Notes: generated by a model from the letters alone, not told the origin. Positions 36,250 to 46,006 are shown, counted from the first letter of the stretch. The stretch: 64,000 bases of DNA from Bacteroidota bacterium (GCA_020161395.1 JAIUOE010000001.1:124001-188000), one strand, 5' to 3'. Made by a program: numbers and translations.

Positions 36250-36663
36250 ATGAGAAACAAATTTATTCTGCCGCTGGCACTTCTGATATTCGGCTTCTTC
36301 GGATGCAACGCCCAAAACAGTTCGTCGGACTCAAACTCAGCAACAAGGACTGAAATCTCCGTTGATGAATTAAAAAAATTAATTGACAGCAAGGACAGCA
36401 ACCTTGTTATCCTCGATGTAAGAACAGCAGAGGAACTGACAGGTGAACTTGGCGCCATTCCCGGGATCATCCACATCCCCGTTCTGGATCTTGACAGAAG
36501 AGCCGGTGAACTCGACAAATACAAAGACAAAGAAATTAAAATTATTTGCAGATCAGGGAACAGGTCGGGCAAAGCCTGTACCCTGCTCAATGAAAAAGGC
36601 TTCAAAACTGTGAATGTTGCGGGCGGGATGAAAGCCTTTAGAAAAATCGAACCGAAAGAATAA
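36250..36663 (+). CDS. rhodanese-domain lipoprotein
   Basis: 137 residues. The signal peptide ends in FFGC, a lipobox with Cys19. The rhodanese fold includes LVILDVRTAEELTGE and the active-site loop IICRSGNRSGK with catalytic Cys100. It may carry sulfane sulfur or act in periplasmic sulfur transfer; substrates are unknown. It sits 11 bases after the anti-sigma gene with an AGAGGA ribosome site and may belong to the sigma-controlled operon. It ends in a strong terminator. Confidence 0.88.
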   Translation: MRNKFILPLALLIFGFFGCNAQNSSSDSNSATRTEISVDELKKLIDSKDSNLVILDVRTAEELTGELGAIPGIIHIPVLDLDRRAGELDKYKDKEIKIICRSGNRSGKACTLLNEKGFKTVNVAGGMKAFRKIEPKE

Positions 36664-36695
36664 GAGAGGGGCGGATGCCCCTCACTCTATTTTTT
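36664..36695 (+). terminator. intrinsic terminator after the sigma-rhodanese operon
   Basis: GAGGGGC at 36666-36672 pairs perfectly with GCCCCTC at 36677-36683 across a GGAT loop; flanking AGA/TCT extends the stem. Six or more T residues follow on the plus strand. The T-run overlaps the end of the opposing lipoprotein gene. Confidence 0.8.
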
Positions 36696-37259
36696 CTGAA
36701 TTGTAAAACTTCCTTCGAGTGTCAGGTCACTTGGGGTTTCCGCTCTGATATCGGTTCCACCACCTTTTACCGAACCTTTTATTACCGAACCTGTTTCACT
36801 TATCTCAATCTGACCCATATTACTCAGGAAGAGATATTTACTTGCAGGGTCTGCTCCGGGAATCCATCCACTGATGGTAAACCCGTTTTTCCCGTTTCCT
36901 TTACCACTCATCTTGCCGACTTCAAATTTTCCGGCTTTATCTCCGGTGAAAGTAATTTCCACCTGGGCGGAGTCTTTGTCCAGCATCCCTTTGAACATCA
37001 AAACGGTCACACCGTCAGCGTCAGAATAAGAGGCGGATAACGGTTTCAGGGTATGTTTTCCATCCTTAAACATCTCCCCTTTGATGGTGAGGGTCAATCC
37101 GTCGCCGGTTGCCTCTTCCACAGGAGCAGGAGCAGGAGCGGCAGGTTTGGTCTCAACACTGTCGCTAAGAGTGTATTCACGGGAGTTTTTGTCTGAACAA
37201 CCGTAAAAAAATGTGAATGCGATTAGCATCAGAATCGGATATATGGTCAGCTTTTTCAT
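36687..37259 (-). CDS. lipoprotein, function unknown
   Basis: 190 residues with lipobox FYGC (Cys21), a Pro/Ala-rich linker (AAPAPAPVEEA, about residues 40-50) and a beta-rich C-terminal domain of about 130 residues. That domain has Gly-rich turns (KMSGKGNGKNGFTISG, IKGSVKGGGTDI). The domain has no clear family. Its segregated Pro/Ala linker suggests a tethered periplasmic or surface domain. It converges with the rhodanese operon and shares its terminator. Confidence 0.7.
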   Translation of the reverse strand: MKKLTIYPILMLIAFTFFYGCSDKNSREYTLSDSVETKPAAPAPAPVEEATGDGLTLTIKGEMFKDGKHTLKPLSASYSDADGVTVLMFKGMLDKDSAQVEITFTGDKAGKFEVGKMSGKGNGKNGFTISGWIPGADPASKYLFLSNMGQIEISETGSVIKGSVKGGGTDIRAETPSDLTLEGSFTIQKK

Positions 37260-37452
37260 ATTTGTTTACCTGTTTTAATAATTTCGTTTTCGGTCAAAAT
37301 TGCAAAATTGGCTTTTTAACAATGTCAAATATAAGAAAATCGTTCCGACAGGAGAACACACAAGTAAAAAGATGCGTAAATTTTTATATTTCATAAGTTT
37401 ACAATAATTGCTTAATTTAATGCTTTAGTTTTAATAAAGTCCGGAAATTGTA

Positions 37453-39029
37453 ATGAAATTGGTTGTCAAACTTCTTTTACTGGTATTTTTATCGATCTCT
37501 GCAGCCTCTGCACAGTCTGTGGAGATAACTGTCAAAGACAAAACCAAGAAAATAAAGACAGTAAAAAAATCGAGCGTAACATATCTCTCGCTGAATGATC
37601 TGTCGTCCAAATTTTCTCTTAAACTGACCAAATCGAGCGAAAACACAAAGTTTGATCTGGCAACATCTTCCAAGTCTTCTATCAAGTTTACTGCAAAAAA
37701 TCCAAATGCAGTGGTTACAAAAGATAAAAAGAGCAAGACCTACAAGATGTCGAAATCAGCAATCAGGGAAGGGGGCGACCTTCTGATTCCTGTTGCAGCA
37801 AGCAAGGAAGCATTCTCTGCCGCATTCGAGGAGAAGTATTCGTATAAATTTCCAAAAGATGGTTCGATAGCGGACGATAAAGAGACAAAACCTGAAAAGG
37901 AAGACAAGCCCGTAACAAAAAAAGATGAGAACGACGACGACAAGGATGTAAAGACCAATAAAAAAACTGTTATCGGTAAAGCCTCCTACGAAGTGAAGTC
38001 GAACGGAATGATGGCAACATTTTTCTATACCGGCGAAGCAAACGGAATTAAACACTCCCTGAAAGACGAGAGCAAAAAATATATCTCCATCACCATTGAA
38101 AAATGCGATATTACACTTAAAAACATCGAAAAAACTTTCAAATCAGGTCCTGTGAAGGAAGTAAAGGGAAGAGTCAGAAAAGGGACGGGTGAACTGATGA
38201 TCTATGTGAACGACTCCTATTCCTCCTATGAAGTAAAAAGAATTAAATCAAAAAAAGAGATTCAGGTTCTTGTTTATTCAAAGTCGGAGACAGGTGAAGC
38301 TCCGGTAAAAAAAAAGACGACTGGAAATTTGATGTAGTCGTCCTCGATGCCGGTCACGGCGGAAAGGATGCGGGTGCTGTTGGCACCAACAAGACGAGGG
38401 AAAAGGATGTTAACCTTGCTGTAACTCTGAAGGTCGGGGAACTGATTAAAAAAAATCTCCCCGGCGTGAAAGTTGTTTACACGCGAAACAACGATTCGTT
38501 TGTGGAACTCTACCAAAGAGGAAAAATCGCCAATGAAAAATCGGGCGATCTCTTTATTTCCATCCATTGCAATTCAACACCCGAGAGAAACAGCAAGGCG
38601 AGCGGATACGAGATTTACCTGCTCCGTCCCGGGAAGACAAAAGATGCCATTGCCATTGCGAAGATTGAAAACAGCGTGATCAAATATGAAGATGACCCGG
38701 GGAGATACAAAGAACTTGACGATGAAAATTACATCCTCACTTCCATGGCTCACGCAGCTTATATGCACCACTCGGAAAAATTTTCCGGATTACTGAACAA
38801 AAGTTTTAAAGAACACACCAACCGTTCTTCGAGGGGAGTTAAACAGGCGGGGTTTTATGTTCTGATAGGTGCTTCAATGCCAAATGTACTGATAGAACTT
38901 GGATTTATTTCAAATGTGGAAGAGGAAAAATACCTCGCAAGCGGGAAAGGGCAGGACCAGCTCGCAAAGTCCATTTTTGAAGGGATAAAAGCTTACAAAA
39001 ATTATTACGATATTGCAAACGATAATTAA
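37453..39029 (+). CDS. N-acetylmuramoyl-L-alanine amidase (Amidase_3) interrupted by a -1 frameshift
   Basis: Two reading frames together make one protein. The first (37453-38337) has a signal peptide (ending AASAQ), a copper-amine-oxidase-like N-domain and an AMIN-like domain, and stops at TAG 38335. The -1 frame from the A-run at 38307 carries the Amidase_3 domain without a break: VVLDAGHGGKDAG (zinc His), then FISIHCNS (second His) and VLIELGFISN (Glu). The joined protein is about 526 residues, normal for AmiC-type enzymes that cleave peptidoglycan during division. The junction is an A-AAA-AAG heptamer. Programmed slippage, a true mutation or an assembly error are all possible. Confidence 0.85.
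38307..38342 (+). other. A-AAA-AAG slippery heptamer and hairpin in the amidase gene
   Basis: A run of nine A at 38307-38315 ends with G in the frame order X-XXY-YYZ, the same arrangement as the dnaX slippery site. A -1 shift restores the amidase frame exactly. GACGACT at 38316-38322 pairs perfectly with AGTCGTC at 38336-38342, overlapping the zero-frame stop, although the spacer is shorter than in classical sites. It may equally be a homopolymer error. Confidence 0.6.
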
Positions 39030-39046
39030 CAACTTTTCGAGGTTAC

Positions 39047-39463
39047 ATGACTAAAACCTTAGTATGGATTCTAATCTTTCTGGCGGCTTTTGCCGGACTC
39101 TTCTTTCTTCAACACCTGACCCGTGATACCGGTGCGCCGGCATCAGGTGCTGGATACAGTGAAGGAATGGGCAGTTCGGAAACTTCAGGAGCCGGTGGTA
39201 AAGAGCTGGTATCTCAATTTGGTTGCTTGAACTGCCACGGCGGTGAGCTTGAAGGCACAAAAGCAGCACCACCCCTCACCGGGCTGGGTAAATATTACGA
39301 CAGAGAAGCTTTGATCGCATACCTGCGAAATCCTGACAAGAATAAAACAGGTGCGCGTTTCGACGATTACAAAACGAAATATGCTTCCGGTATAATGCCG
39401 GCATACGGGAATAAAGATCCAAAAGATCTTGGCAAGATTGCTGATTACCTGTTGTCAAAGTAG
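39047..39463 (+). CDS. monohaem cytochrome c
   Basis: 138 residues: an N-terminal hydrophobic helix (about 5-22), a Gly/Ser-rich linker (about 27-50), then a class I cytochrome c domain with CLNCH at about residue 62. The probable axial Met is in SGIMPAYG, and the usual C-terminal helix is KDLGKIADYLLSK. With an uncleaved anchor it would be membrane-tethered in the periplasm. It starts 17 bases after the amidase stop. It is probably an electron shuttle; partner not known. Confidence 0.87.
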   Translation: MTKTLVWILIFLAAFAGLFFLQHLTRDTGAPASGAGYSEGMGSSETSGAGGKELVSQFGCLNCHGGELEGTKAAPPLTGLGKYYDREALIAYLRNPDKNKTGARFDDYKTKYASGIMPAYGNKDPKDLGKIADYLLSK

Positions 39464-39480
39464 AATATTTGCACTGAAAA

Positions 39481-39512
39481 GAGAGGCTGTCTCAAAAGGG
39501 GCAGCCTCTTTT
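39481..39512. terminator. bidirectional terminator, GGCTG(T/C)C-type stem
   Basis: GAGGCTG at 39483-39489 pairs with CAGCCTC at 39502-39508, followed by six T residues on the plus strand, ending the cytochrome transcript. It lies between convergent genes and probably also serves the receiver gene. Confidence 0.78.
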
Positions 39513-39899
39513 TTATTTTAAAGCGAGCACTTTGTTAAAGATTTCGAGTAAAATCCTTTTTCTGAACGGTTTCGACAGGAAATAGTCAAAACCCTCTTCG
39601 AGAAGTTTCTCATCGTCACCTGACATCGAATATGCCGTAACAGCCACGACGGGAACCCCGGCAAACCGGGGCATCTGTTTGATGCTCTTAAGGAGGTCGA
39701 CACCATTACCACCCCGCCCGAGGTTGAGGTCGACAAGCATCATCACGGGATCGATGTCAGGCTGTCTAAGATAAGCCTCTGCCTCATCAAAACTGTATGC
39801 ACTCTTTAAATCAGCCATTCCCTCAAGAATGATTTTTATAAGATCGTGCATCATGTGATCATCATCTATGAGAAATACGACAGGAAGTCCTGACTTCAT
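39513..39899 (-). CDS. single-domain response regulator
   Basis: 128 residues, a receiver domain only: acidic pocket IDDDHM, phospho-acceptor Asp in MMLVDLNLGRGG, Thr in VVAVTAYS, and Lys in FLSKPF. It has no output domain and so must act through a partner protein, CheY-like or in a phosphorelay. It stands alone between the cytochrome and carboxypeptidase genes, with no kinase adjacent. Confidence 0.9.
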   Translation of the reverse strand: MKSGLPVVFLIDDDHMMHDLIKIILEGMADLKSAYSFDEAEAYLRQPDIDPVMMLVDLNLGRGGNGVDLLKSIKQMPRFAGVPVVAVTAYSMSGDDEKLLEEGFDYFLSKPFRKRILLEIFNKVLALK

Positions 39900-39945
39900 C
39901 TATGATTCTCTTTCCAACTGGTTGACAATTTAATTTTTACTATCA

Positions 39946-42630
39946 CTATTTCAAAATTAACATTTTTTTGGTCTCCGAGAAGTTACCTGCTGTAATCCGG
40001 TACAAATAAACACCACTCGTCAGACCGGAAGACTCAAAATCGATAAAATGCCAGCCTGCCTCCATTTCACCCGATACAAGAACCTTTTTGGTCTGCCCTG
40101 TAGCATCGAATACTTCGAGCTTCACCATACTCCTTACGGGTAATGTATAACTTATTCTCGTGACCGGATTAAAAGGATTGGGGTAATTCTGCCCAAGGGC
40201 ATATTCTGCAGGATTTGCACTCTCAACTTCAACCGGTCCATAAATGGTTGAAGAGCCGTCAAAATCGATCTGCTTTATCCTGTATGAAATTATCCCCTGC
40301 ACGGCTCCGGTTATGTTGTCCTCAAACGCATATGAGGCGGGAGACTGGCTTGTCCCCCTTCCCGGCACAAATCCTCTCTCCTCCCAACCTGTTTCAACAG
40401 TTCTTCTTTCTACAATAAAACCTTTGTTGTTCAACTCTGATGCCACTTCCCACTTCACGGTTGGCAATCCTTTGGAATTGATGGATGCAGTCAAGGATGT
40501 CAGCTCAACAGGTACAACCGAATAGCCGACAATACCGATATCATCGAGGTAAATACCGTCTTTTTGTTGTGTGTTATCGGTTACAAGTCTGAACCTCAGC
40601 AAAACCTGCTGACCAGCATAGGGTAACAGGGAAACTTCCTCTTTAACCCAGTTCAGCCTTGATCCGTCATACACCGGCTGGTTTGGCGGCTGGAACGATC
40701 CTGTGCTCATCTCGGTATATTTTCCCTGCAGTGCGGTAAATGAGGAACCTCCGTTGGTGGAAATCATCACCTGTGCATAATCGTAATTGGATTCGATATC
40801 GTATTTTAACCAGAACTCAAGTTTAGGATTATTTACTCCCTGCAAACTTACGGGGTTTGTGGTGGTCATCGTTACCGTTGCACTCGCAATGTAATTACCC
40901 GTTTTGCTGTCGGTAAACGATACGGGGGAAGAGACAAATGATGTGGTGGTCGCCTCCCACTTTGGTGATGTTCCCGGTGTGGCGGTAACTGTCCAGTTTG
41001 TCAAAGGGTTGCCGGTGGTATCAAGAAAAATGTAATTTGGAACCCCAAGAGTTATCAGAAGTGTATCCTGTGACATTACCGTGTTCTCTTTTACAGTTTT
41101 TACCACTATTTTGTGAGACACTCCACTTCCGGCATTCCATCCGATAAAGAAACTTAACGGCTGAGCAACAACCGCAGTATCCATCGAAGCGAGATTGCCA
41201 AGCGCAGTTGATCCGGTCACAACTGAAATATCCTGTGAAAGTGACACAAGCTCCACCGAAACTCCTGCTGCAGGAGACAAACCTCTGTTCTTGAGAAGGG
41301 GTCTCATTGTGACCGTTTCCCCCGGATTGAAATATTGCCGATCAAATCGAGGAGCAAACAAAGAAACGAACTCCCCTGCAACCCACGACTTGAAAAGGAG
41401 GGGTCTCAGGTTCAGTTGAACAAGTGGGAAAATTCTGCTTTGTGCGGGCCAGAATCCGTCTGCATCCCCGCCAATTTCGAAAGTGTAACCGAATGATTTT
41501 GGCTTTGTTGTCTGCTCTCCGTAAAACCAGTCACGGGAACTGCCGTTCGAATTGTAACCGAGGATTGTTCCCCCGTTCCCGTATTCAAATCTGTTATATT
41601 GAGTCATGTAGCTGCAAAAGTCGCTGTAGATTGCATTGTCAGGGGTTACCTGATTTATATATCCCCAGGGATAGAGCATCGCATTGGCAAAGGAGTGGAA
41701 ATTGATGTAGGTCTTGAAATTTTTCTGATTTGAGATATTCCTTATGGCTGCCACCTCAGGCTCTGAAAATGCCGAAGGTCCCCTGTAGGTTTCCGAGGAA
41801 GGCTCGGGACTGGAACCGGTGTTGTCGTAGCCCCACATATATCCAAAATTCCTGTTCAGATCGACACCATAGTTGCCATTCCCGCTGTTCCTCCTGTTTT
41901 TCCTCCACATCCCTCCACCGTTTGGGTTTGTTGAGCGGTTGTATTCATAGCCGTCAGGGTTCACAACAGGAACAAAAAATATTTCCCTGTTATTCACGAG
42001 ATATGTCACCTCGGGATTGGTACCATAGTTCTCGCAAAGATAGTACATGTAATACAAGACCGTCATCATCGAAATCGGTTCACGGGCGTGTATCAACCCG
42101 TCAAAAAGTGCTCTCGGCTCATCCTCGTTACTGTTTGGATTGTCACTTATCTTCGCTGCCCATATCGGTCTTCCGTTTTCCGTCTCCCCGATTTGAAATT
42201 TTTGTGTTATCAGATTGGGGAATCTGGCGTGGAGAGAGTCAAGTTGATTTATCGCCTCCTGAAAAGTGTAAAATCCCCCCATCGATCCAAATCCGAATCC
42301 TTCAACTCCATATCTCTCCCTGCTCTCACTTAAAAAAGCAGCCGATTCCTCCGGTTTCAGTTTTGGAAGTGAATTGTAGTAACTGTTCCAGTCCTCAATC
42401 AATACTTCATATTGCAGCCCGGATGACTGAAGCTGTCCAAATTCCTTTGAATTTAGGAACATCCTGACGGTTCCGTCTTTTTCAACCGATGTTTCCTCAA
42501 GGTCGAATGCAAGTTGAGCAATTGCTCTGAACCCTTCGGTCTGAGACGGGAAAATTTTAACTTTTTTATATGTTTCCTGTGCAAAAAGGATGGACACCAG
42601 GAGAAGACAGATGGTAATTGTTTTTTTCAT
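39946..42630 (-). CDS. T9SS-secreted zinc carboxypeptidase (M14)
   Basis: 894 residues. A signal peptide (ending LFAQ) and an N-terminal propeptide-like region are followed by the M14 domain (about 120-410). It contains zinc ligands His181 and Glu184 (IHARE) and His312 (NFHSF), and catalytic Glu385 (TFEIGGDADGFWP). A CARDB-like region and a jelly-roll/MAM-like domain (about 540-705) precede a C-terminal T9SS type A sorting domain starting ALGQNYPNPFNPVTRISY and ending MLILK. It should be secreted to the cell surface and release C-terminal amino acids from peptides. Confidence 0.93.
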   Translation of the reverse strand: MKKTITICLLLVSILFAQETYKKVKIFPSQTEGFRAIAQLAFDLEETSVEKDGTVRMFLNSKEFGQLQSSGLQYEVLIEDWNSYYNSLPKLKPEESAAFLSESRERYGVEGFGFGSMGGFYTFQEAINQLDSLHARFPNLITQKFQIGETENGRPIWAAKISDNPNSNEDEPRALFDGLIHAREPISMMTVLYYMYYLCENYGTNPEVTYLVNNREIFFVPVVNPDGYEYNRSTNPNGGGMWRKNRRNSGNGNYGVDLNRNFGYMWGYDNTGSSPEPSSETYRGPSAFSEPEVAAIRNISNQKNFKTYINFHSFANAMLYPWGYINQVTPDNAIYSDFCSYMTQYNRFEYGNGGTILGYNSNGSSRDWFYGEQTTKPKSFGYTFEIGGDADGFWPAQSRIFPLVQLNLRPLLFKSWVAGEFVSLFAPRFDRQYFNPGETVTMRPLLKNRGLSPAAGVSVELVSLSQDISVVTGSTALGNLASMDTAVVAQPLSFFIGWNAGSGVSHKIVVKTVKENTVMSQDTLLITLGVPNYIFLDTTGNPLTNWTVTATPGTSPKWEATTTSFVSSPVSFTDSKTGNYIASATVTMTTTNPVSLQGVNNPKLEFWLKYDIESNYDYAQVMISTNGGSSFTALQGKYTEMSTGSFQPPNQPVYDGSRLNWVKEEVSLLPYAGQQVLLRFRLVTDNTQQKDGIYLDDIGIVGYSVVPVELTSLTASINSKGLPTVKWEVASELNNKGFIVERRTVETGWEERGFVPGRGTSQSPASYAFEDNITGAVQGIISYRIKQIDFDGSSTIYGPVEVESANPAEYALGQNYPNPFNPVTRISYTLPVRSMVKLEVFDATGQTKKVLVSGEMEAGWHFIDFESSGLTSGVYLYRITAGNFSETKKMLILK

Positions 42631-42804
42631 AGAGATAGAAGGAGAGTGTTTGTTTAAATTGATATTTATGCCCTTTAAAATTCGTTAATTATTGAATTAC
42701 AACAAAAAAATATTTTTAAAAGGTTTGCGTTTTAACACATTGCAGGTTGGAACCCAAAACATATATTTGCACATCAATTTAATCAATTATTACAGGTATT
42801 ACAA

Positions 42805-43263
42805 ATGCGCAAGTTCCTTTTTATTCCACTCATTTCCCTTTTTATATTAGCCGGCTGCTCGAAAGACGATAATCCGGTTACACCACCCGTTGACAATACT
42901 CCATCAGCTTATGCGGCATCGTGGAAAGACTCGGTTCAGTCAGCAAGCGGACTCGAGTATGCAATCGTTACATTTAACGGCTCGGGAACCAACGCCTCAC
43001 TCGCCGGACAGGGTTATCTCCTTTTCAGAAAAACAGGCTCAAGCACCGTTACTGTTACAAGAACCCTTAACCCCGTGGGCTCGGTAAGAAATGATTCATT
43101 GTTTATTGTCTTCAGTTCCGCTTCTGAAAATGAATGGGAATTTAAAGGAAAATTAAACTCGACCACAGGAAGAGTAAATGGTGAACTTCAATTGAAATTC
43201 AAAAGTTACCCCCTGATCGCAGATACCACTTATAAATTTAACATGTCACTGAAAAAACAGTAG
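42805..43263 (+). CDS. small lipoprotein, function unknown
   Basis: 152 residues. The signal peptide ends in LAGC (Cys18), followed by a SKDDNPVTPPVDN linker. The remaining about 115 residues are beta-rich (LEYAIVTFNGSG, GYLLFRKTG, VTVTRTLNPVG) and end in ADTTYKFNMSLKKQ. No family is recognised. A strong terminator follows its stop. The beta-rich, linker-borne design resembles other surface lipoproteins in the window. Confidence 0.7.
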   Translation: MRKFLFIPLISLFILAGCSKDDNPVTPPVDNTPSAYAASWKDSVQSASGLEYAIVTFNGSGTNASLAGQGYLLFRKTGSSTVTVTRTLNPVGSVRNDSLFIVFSSASENEWEFKGKLNSTTGRVNGELQLKFKSYPLIADTTYKFNMSLKKQ

Positions 43264-43281
43264 CAAATAAATTCCAACTCC

Positions 43282-43314
43282 AACCCCGATAGCCATCGTT
43301 ATCGGGGTTTTTTA
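43282..43314 (+). terminator. intrinsic terminator
   Basis: AACCCCGATA at 43282-43291 pairs perfectly with 43300-43309 across an 8-base loop and runs into T residues (43308-43313). It ends the upstream lipoprotein transcript. Confidence 0.85.
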
Positions 43315-43372
43315 TTGGGTCAGGTTTAGATATATTCGCAGATGCAATGTGAATAAATGAAAACAAAAACCG

Positions 43373-44827
43373 ATGAAACTTAAATATCTTCTCCTTGCAC
43401 TGCTGCTCCATATCCCCTCGGGTTTTTCGCAGTCGGGCTTTCTTAATTTCCTTTCCTACATCAATACAATTCAGGACCCTGTCCGGAAAACCGCTGTGGC
43501 AGACAGCTTTGTGAATGCAAACAGAACCACGGGTATCCCCATTAAAGAGGGGAATATGGCGGTGTTTCTTTACAACTCAAATGCGAATTATATCCAGTTG
43601 GCAGGTGATTTTACTGCCTGGTCGGCAAGCATTACCATGAACAGGATAACGAACACCAATCTGTTCTACTACTTCCGCTCCTTTGAAATGAATGCCCGCG
43701 TCGATTATAAAATTGTGGTGAATGGAAGCACCTGGATTCTCGACCCCCTCAATCCGAAACAGTGCCCCGGTGGATTCGGTCCCAACTCCGAACTTGCAAT
43801 GCCGGAATATGTTCAACCATGGGAAATTATACGCAGACCCGGACTTCCTGTCGGTGAGCTTCTTGCATACTCCATCAACAGCACAAATACAGGTACCTCT
43901 TTCAATTATTACATCTATCTGCCACCGGGATACGACTCAACCTCGACCCGTCGCTACCCTGCCATATATGTTCAGGATGGCACCGATTACCTCTCCCTCG
44001 CTCAAGCAGCGACAATTCTCGACAATGCAATCGACAGCGGGAAAATAGAACCTGTGATCGGAATTTTTGTAAGACCGAACAACAGAAATGATGAGTATGC
44101 CGGGACACTCAGGAACAAATACATGTCGTTTTTTGCTCTTGAGCTGGTTCCTTTTATCGATGCTAATTACAAAACCATTCCCGATAAAAATAAAAGACTT
44201 GTGCTCGGCGACTCATTTGGAGGGAACATTTCTGCAATAATTTCGTGGAACTACTCCAATATCTTTGCGAACTGCGGCTTGCATTCGGGTGCTTTCTGGC
44301 CCAACGATTATGAAATCTATAACACGATAATTTCAGCTCCGAAAAAGGATATAAAGTATTTTGCAATCTGGGGCACTTATGAATCACTCTACGGCAACAT
44401 GAGAAGTTTCAGGGATACTCTTACATCGAAGGGCTACACTGTCTGGACGAAGGAATTTCCCGAAGGACATAGTTGGGGGTTGTGGCGGGCAAATCTGATG
44501 AATATGATCCACTGGTTCTTCCCGGCGGGACCTGTCTCGGTCGACGACAAGTCTTCCGTACCCGTGGTTTTCCAACTGCTTCAGAATCAACCGAATCCGT
44601 TCAATCCCGAAACCAGAATTTCTTTTACTCTCACCACTCCCGGAAAAACGAGTTTAAAAGTCTATAATCTAAACGGGAAAGAAGTGGCGGTTTTGATTGA
44701 CAGGGATCTTGCGGCAGGCTTCCATACAATTAATTTCCGTCCCGGCGATCTCCCCTCGGGAATCTATTTTGCCAGACTGACAAGCGGGAAAAACAGCGGA
44801 ACGATCAAACTTGCATATATCAAATAG
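43373..44827 (+). CDS. T9SS-secreted putative esterase (alpha/beta hydrolase)
   Basis: 484 residues. A signal peptide (ending GFSQS) is followed by a CBM48/E-set-like beta domain (about 60-140, FLYNSNANYIQLAGDFTAW). A putative esterase domain (about 165-385) follows, with nucleophile motif LVLGDSFGGNISA and a histidine in EGHSWGLWR. The last about 80 residues form a T9SS type A sorting domain starting NQPNPFNPETRISF. The CBM48 plus esterase layout resembles feruloyl/acetyl xylan or Fes-type esterases. Substrate is not certain. It should be exported to the cell surface. Confidence 0.9.
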   Translation: MKLKYLLLALLLHIPSGFSQSGFLNFLSYINTIQDPVRKTAVADSFVNANRTTGIPIKEGNMAVFLYNSNANYIQLAGDFTAWSASITMNRITNTNLFYYFRSFEMNARVDYKIVVNGSTWILDPLNPKQCPGGFGPNSELAMPEYVQPWEIIRRPGLPVGELLAYSINSTNTGTSFNYYIYLPPGYDSTSTRRYPAIYVQDGTDYLSLAQAATILDNAIDSGKIEPVIGIFVRPNNRNDEYAGTLRNKYMSFFALELVPFIDANYKTIPDKNKRLVLGDSFGGNISAIISWNYSNIFANCGLHSGAFWPNDYEIYNTIISAPKKDIKYFAIWGTYESLYGNMRSFRDTLTSKGYTVWTKEFPEGHSWGLWRANLMNMIHWFFPAGPVSVDDKSSVPVVFQLLQNQPNPFNPETRISFTLTTPGKTSLKVYNLNGKEVAVLIDRDLAAGFHTINFRPGDLPSGIYFARLTSGKNSGTIKLAYIK

Positions 44828-44863
44828 ACGGGGTGTCGGATATAGAGCGATTTTAACCTGTCG

Positions 44864-46006
44864 TCAGGCGAGACCAAGTCCAAAGGCTGAAAGAACAGCA
44901 TCCAGGACCATTTGCGTGGAAATCATTTCCATACAGTTTGGTTTGAAGTCGCACGACGGTTTGTAGCAAACAAGGCAATCCATCTGCGGGTATATCTTCG
45001 TTATCCTTCCGTAATCCTCTATCTCATTGTATGAAGTGGGACCAAACAGGCAGATCACCCTTTTCTTCAGTGCTGTGGCAGCATGCAGAGCCATCGTATC
45101 ACCCGTTATCACAACCTGTGGTATGTCAAGAAGTGCGAAAAAGGTTCGGAGATCGTTGTTTGTACCTGTCGAAATCAGTTGAGGGAATTTTTCAGTAAGC
45201 TCATTTATTCTCTCTTCTTCTTCCCTGCCGCCATAAAGGAGTATTTCGATTCCCGGAACGACACCATGAAGGAATTTTATCAGTTCCTCAAAACCATCCA
45301 TCCTCCACTGCTTCAGTTGCCATCTGCCCGATGCACCAACATTTATTCCCAGCAGATATTTTGCCTCGTACAATGCGTGTTTTTCGATGAATTGTCGCTT
45401 AAGTTCAAGCTCTCCGGCATCCAGTATCACCTGAATCTCCCCTTTTTCATAAGGTAGACCGGCAATTTCGTGGATTATCTGCTGATAAGTTTTGGTATTT
45501 GCTTTTTTGAGGTGATCGAAGGCTCCCATCTCAAACCACTCATTAGCCTTGCTGTCAGAAGGAATGACCTTCCCCGTATTGTCCGTTTCAAAACCGTATT
45601 TACAGAATGAGCCGACAACAGTTGCAAGAGGAGCACTTTGGGGAGATGCATCAGGATGGATTACAATATCAAAATTTTGTTCGGCAATTTTTAATACCTC
45701 AACCGTATCCTCAAATGCCACAACCCTCTCGACCATGTCAATATTCTTAAAAACGGGAACAGAATTTCTTTTTGTTACCCATGTGATCCGGCATCCGGGC
45801 CATATTTTTTTTATCGCGGGGAGAATGGAGGTTGTTCTTAGTACATCCCCAAGAGCATCAAGCTTGATGATTAATATCCTGAAACCCGTTTCACCCGGGT
45901 CATATTTTTCATAATCGTTACAATTTGTGCAGATTCTCCCTTCCAGCTTGTTGAATTTGCAGGGTCTGTCGCCGGGGAAGTGGATGCAGTCATGTTTCAA
46001 AATCAT
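44864..46006 (-). CDS. GT9 heptosyltransferase-like glycosyltransferase
   Basis: 380 residues. The GT9 fold is seen in ILIIKLDALGDVLRTTSILPAIKKIWP and in the C-terminal donor-binding part VVITGDTMALHAATALKKRVICLFGPTS. The protein also has an N-terminal cysteine group (Cys7, 16, 26, 29) and a C-terminal CLVCYKPSCDFKPNC group, features that may bind a metal. It likely adds a heptose or related sugar to lipopolysaccharide. It overlaps the next gene by four bases, so the two are a co-translated glycosyltransferase pair. Confidence 0.85.
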   Translation of the reverse strand: MILKHDCIHFPGDRPCKFNKLEGRICTNCNDYEKYDPGETGFRILIIKLDALGDVLRTTSILPAIKKIWPGCRITWVTKRNSVPVFKNIDMVERVVAFEDTVEVLKIAEQNFDIVIHPDASPQSAPLATVVGSFCKYGFETDNTGKVIPSDSKANEWFEMGAFDHLKKANTKTYQQIIHEIAGLPYEKGEIQVILDAGELELKRQFIEKHALYEAKYLLGINVGASGRWQLKQWRMDGFEELIKFLHGVVPGIEILLYGGREEEERINELTEKFPQLISTGTNNDLRTFFALLDIPQVVITGDTMALHAATALKKRVICLFGPTSYNEIEDYGRITKIYPQMDCLVCYKPSCDFKPNCMEMISTQMVLDAVLSAFGLGLA

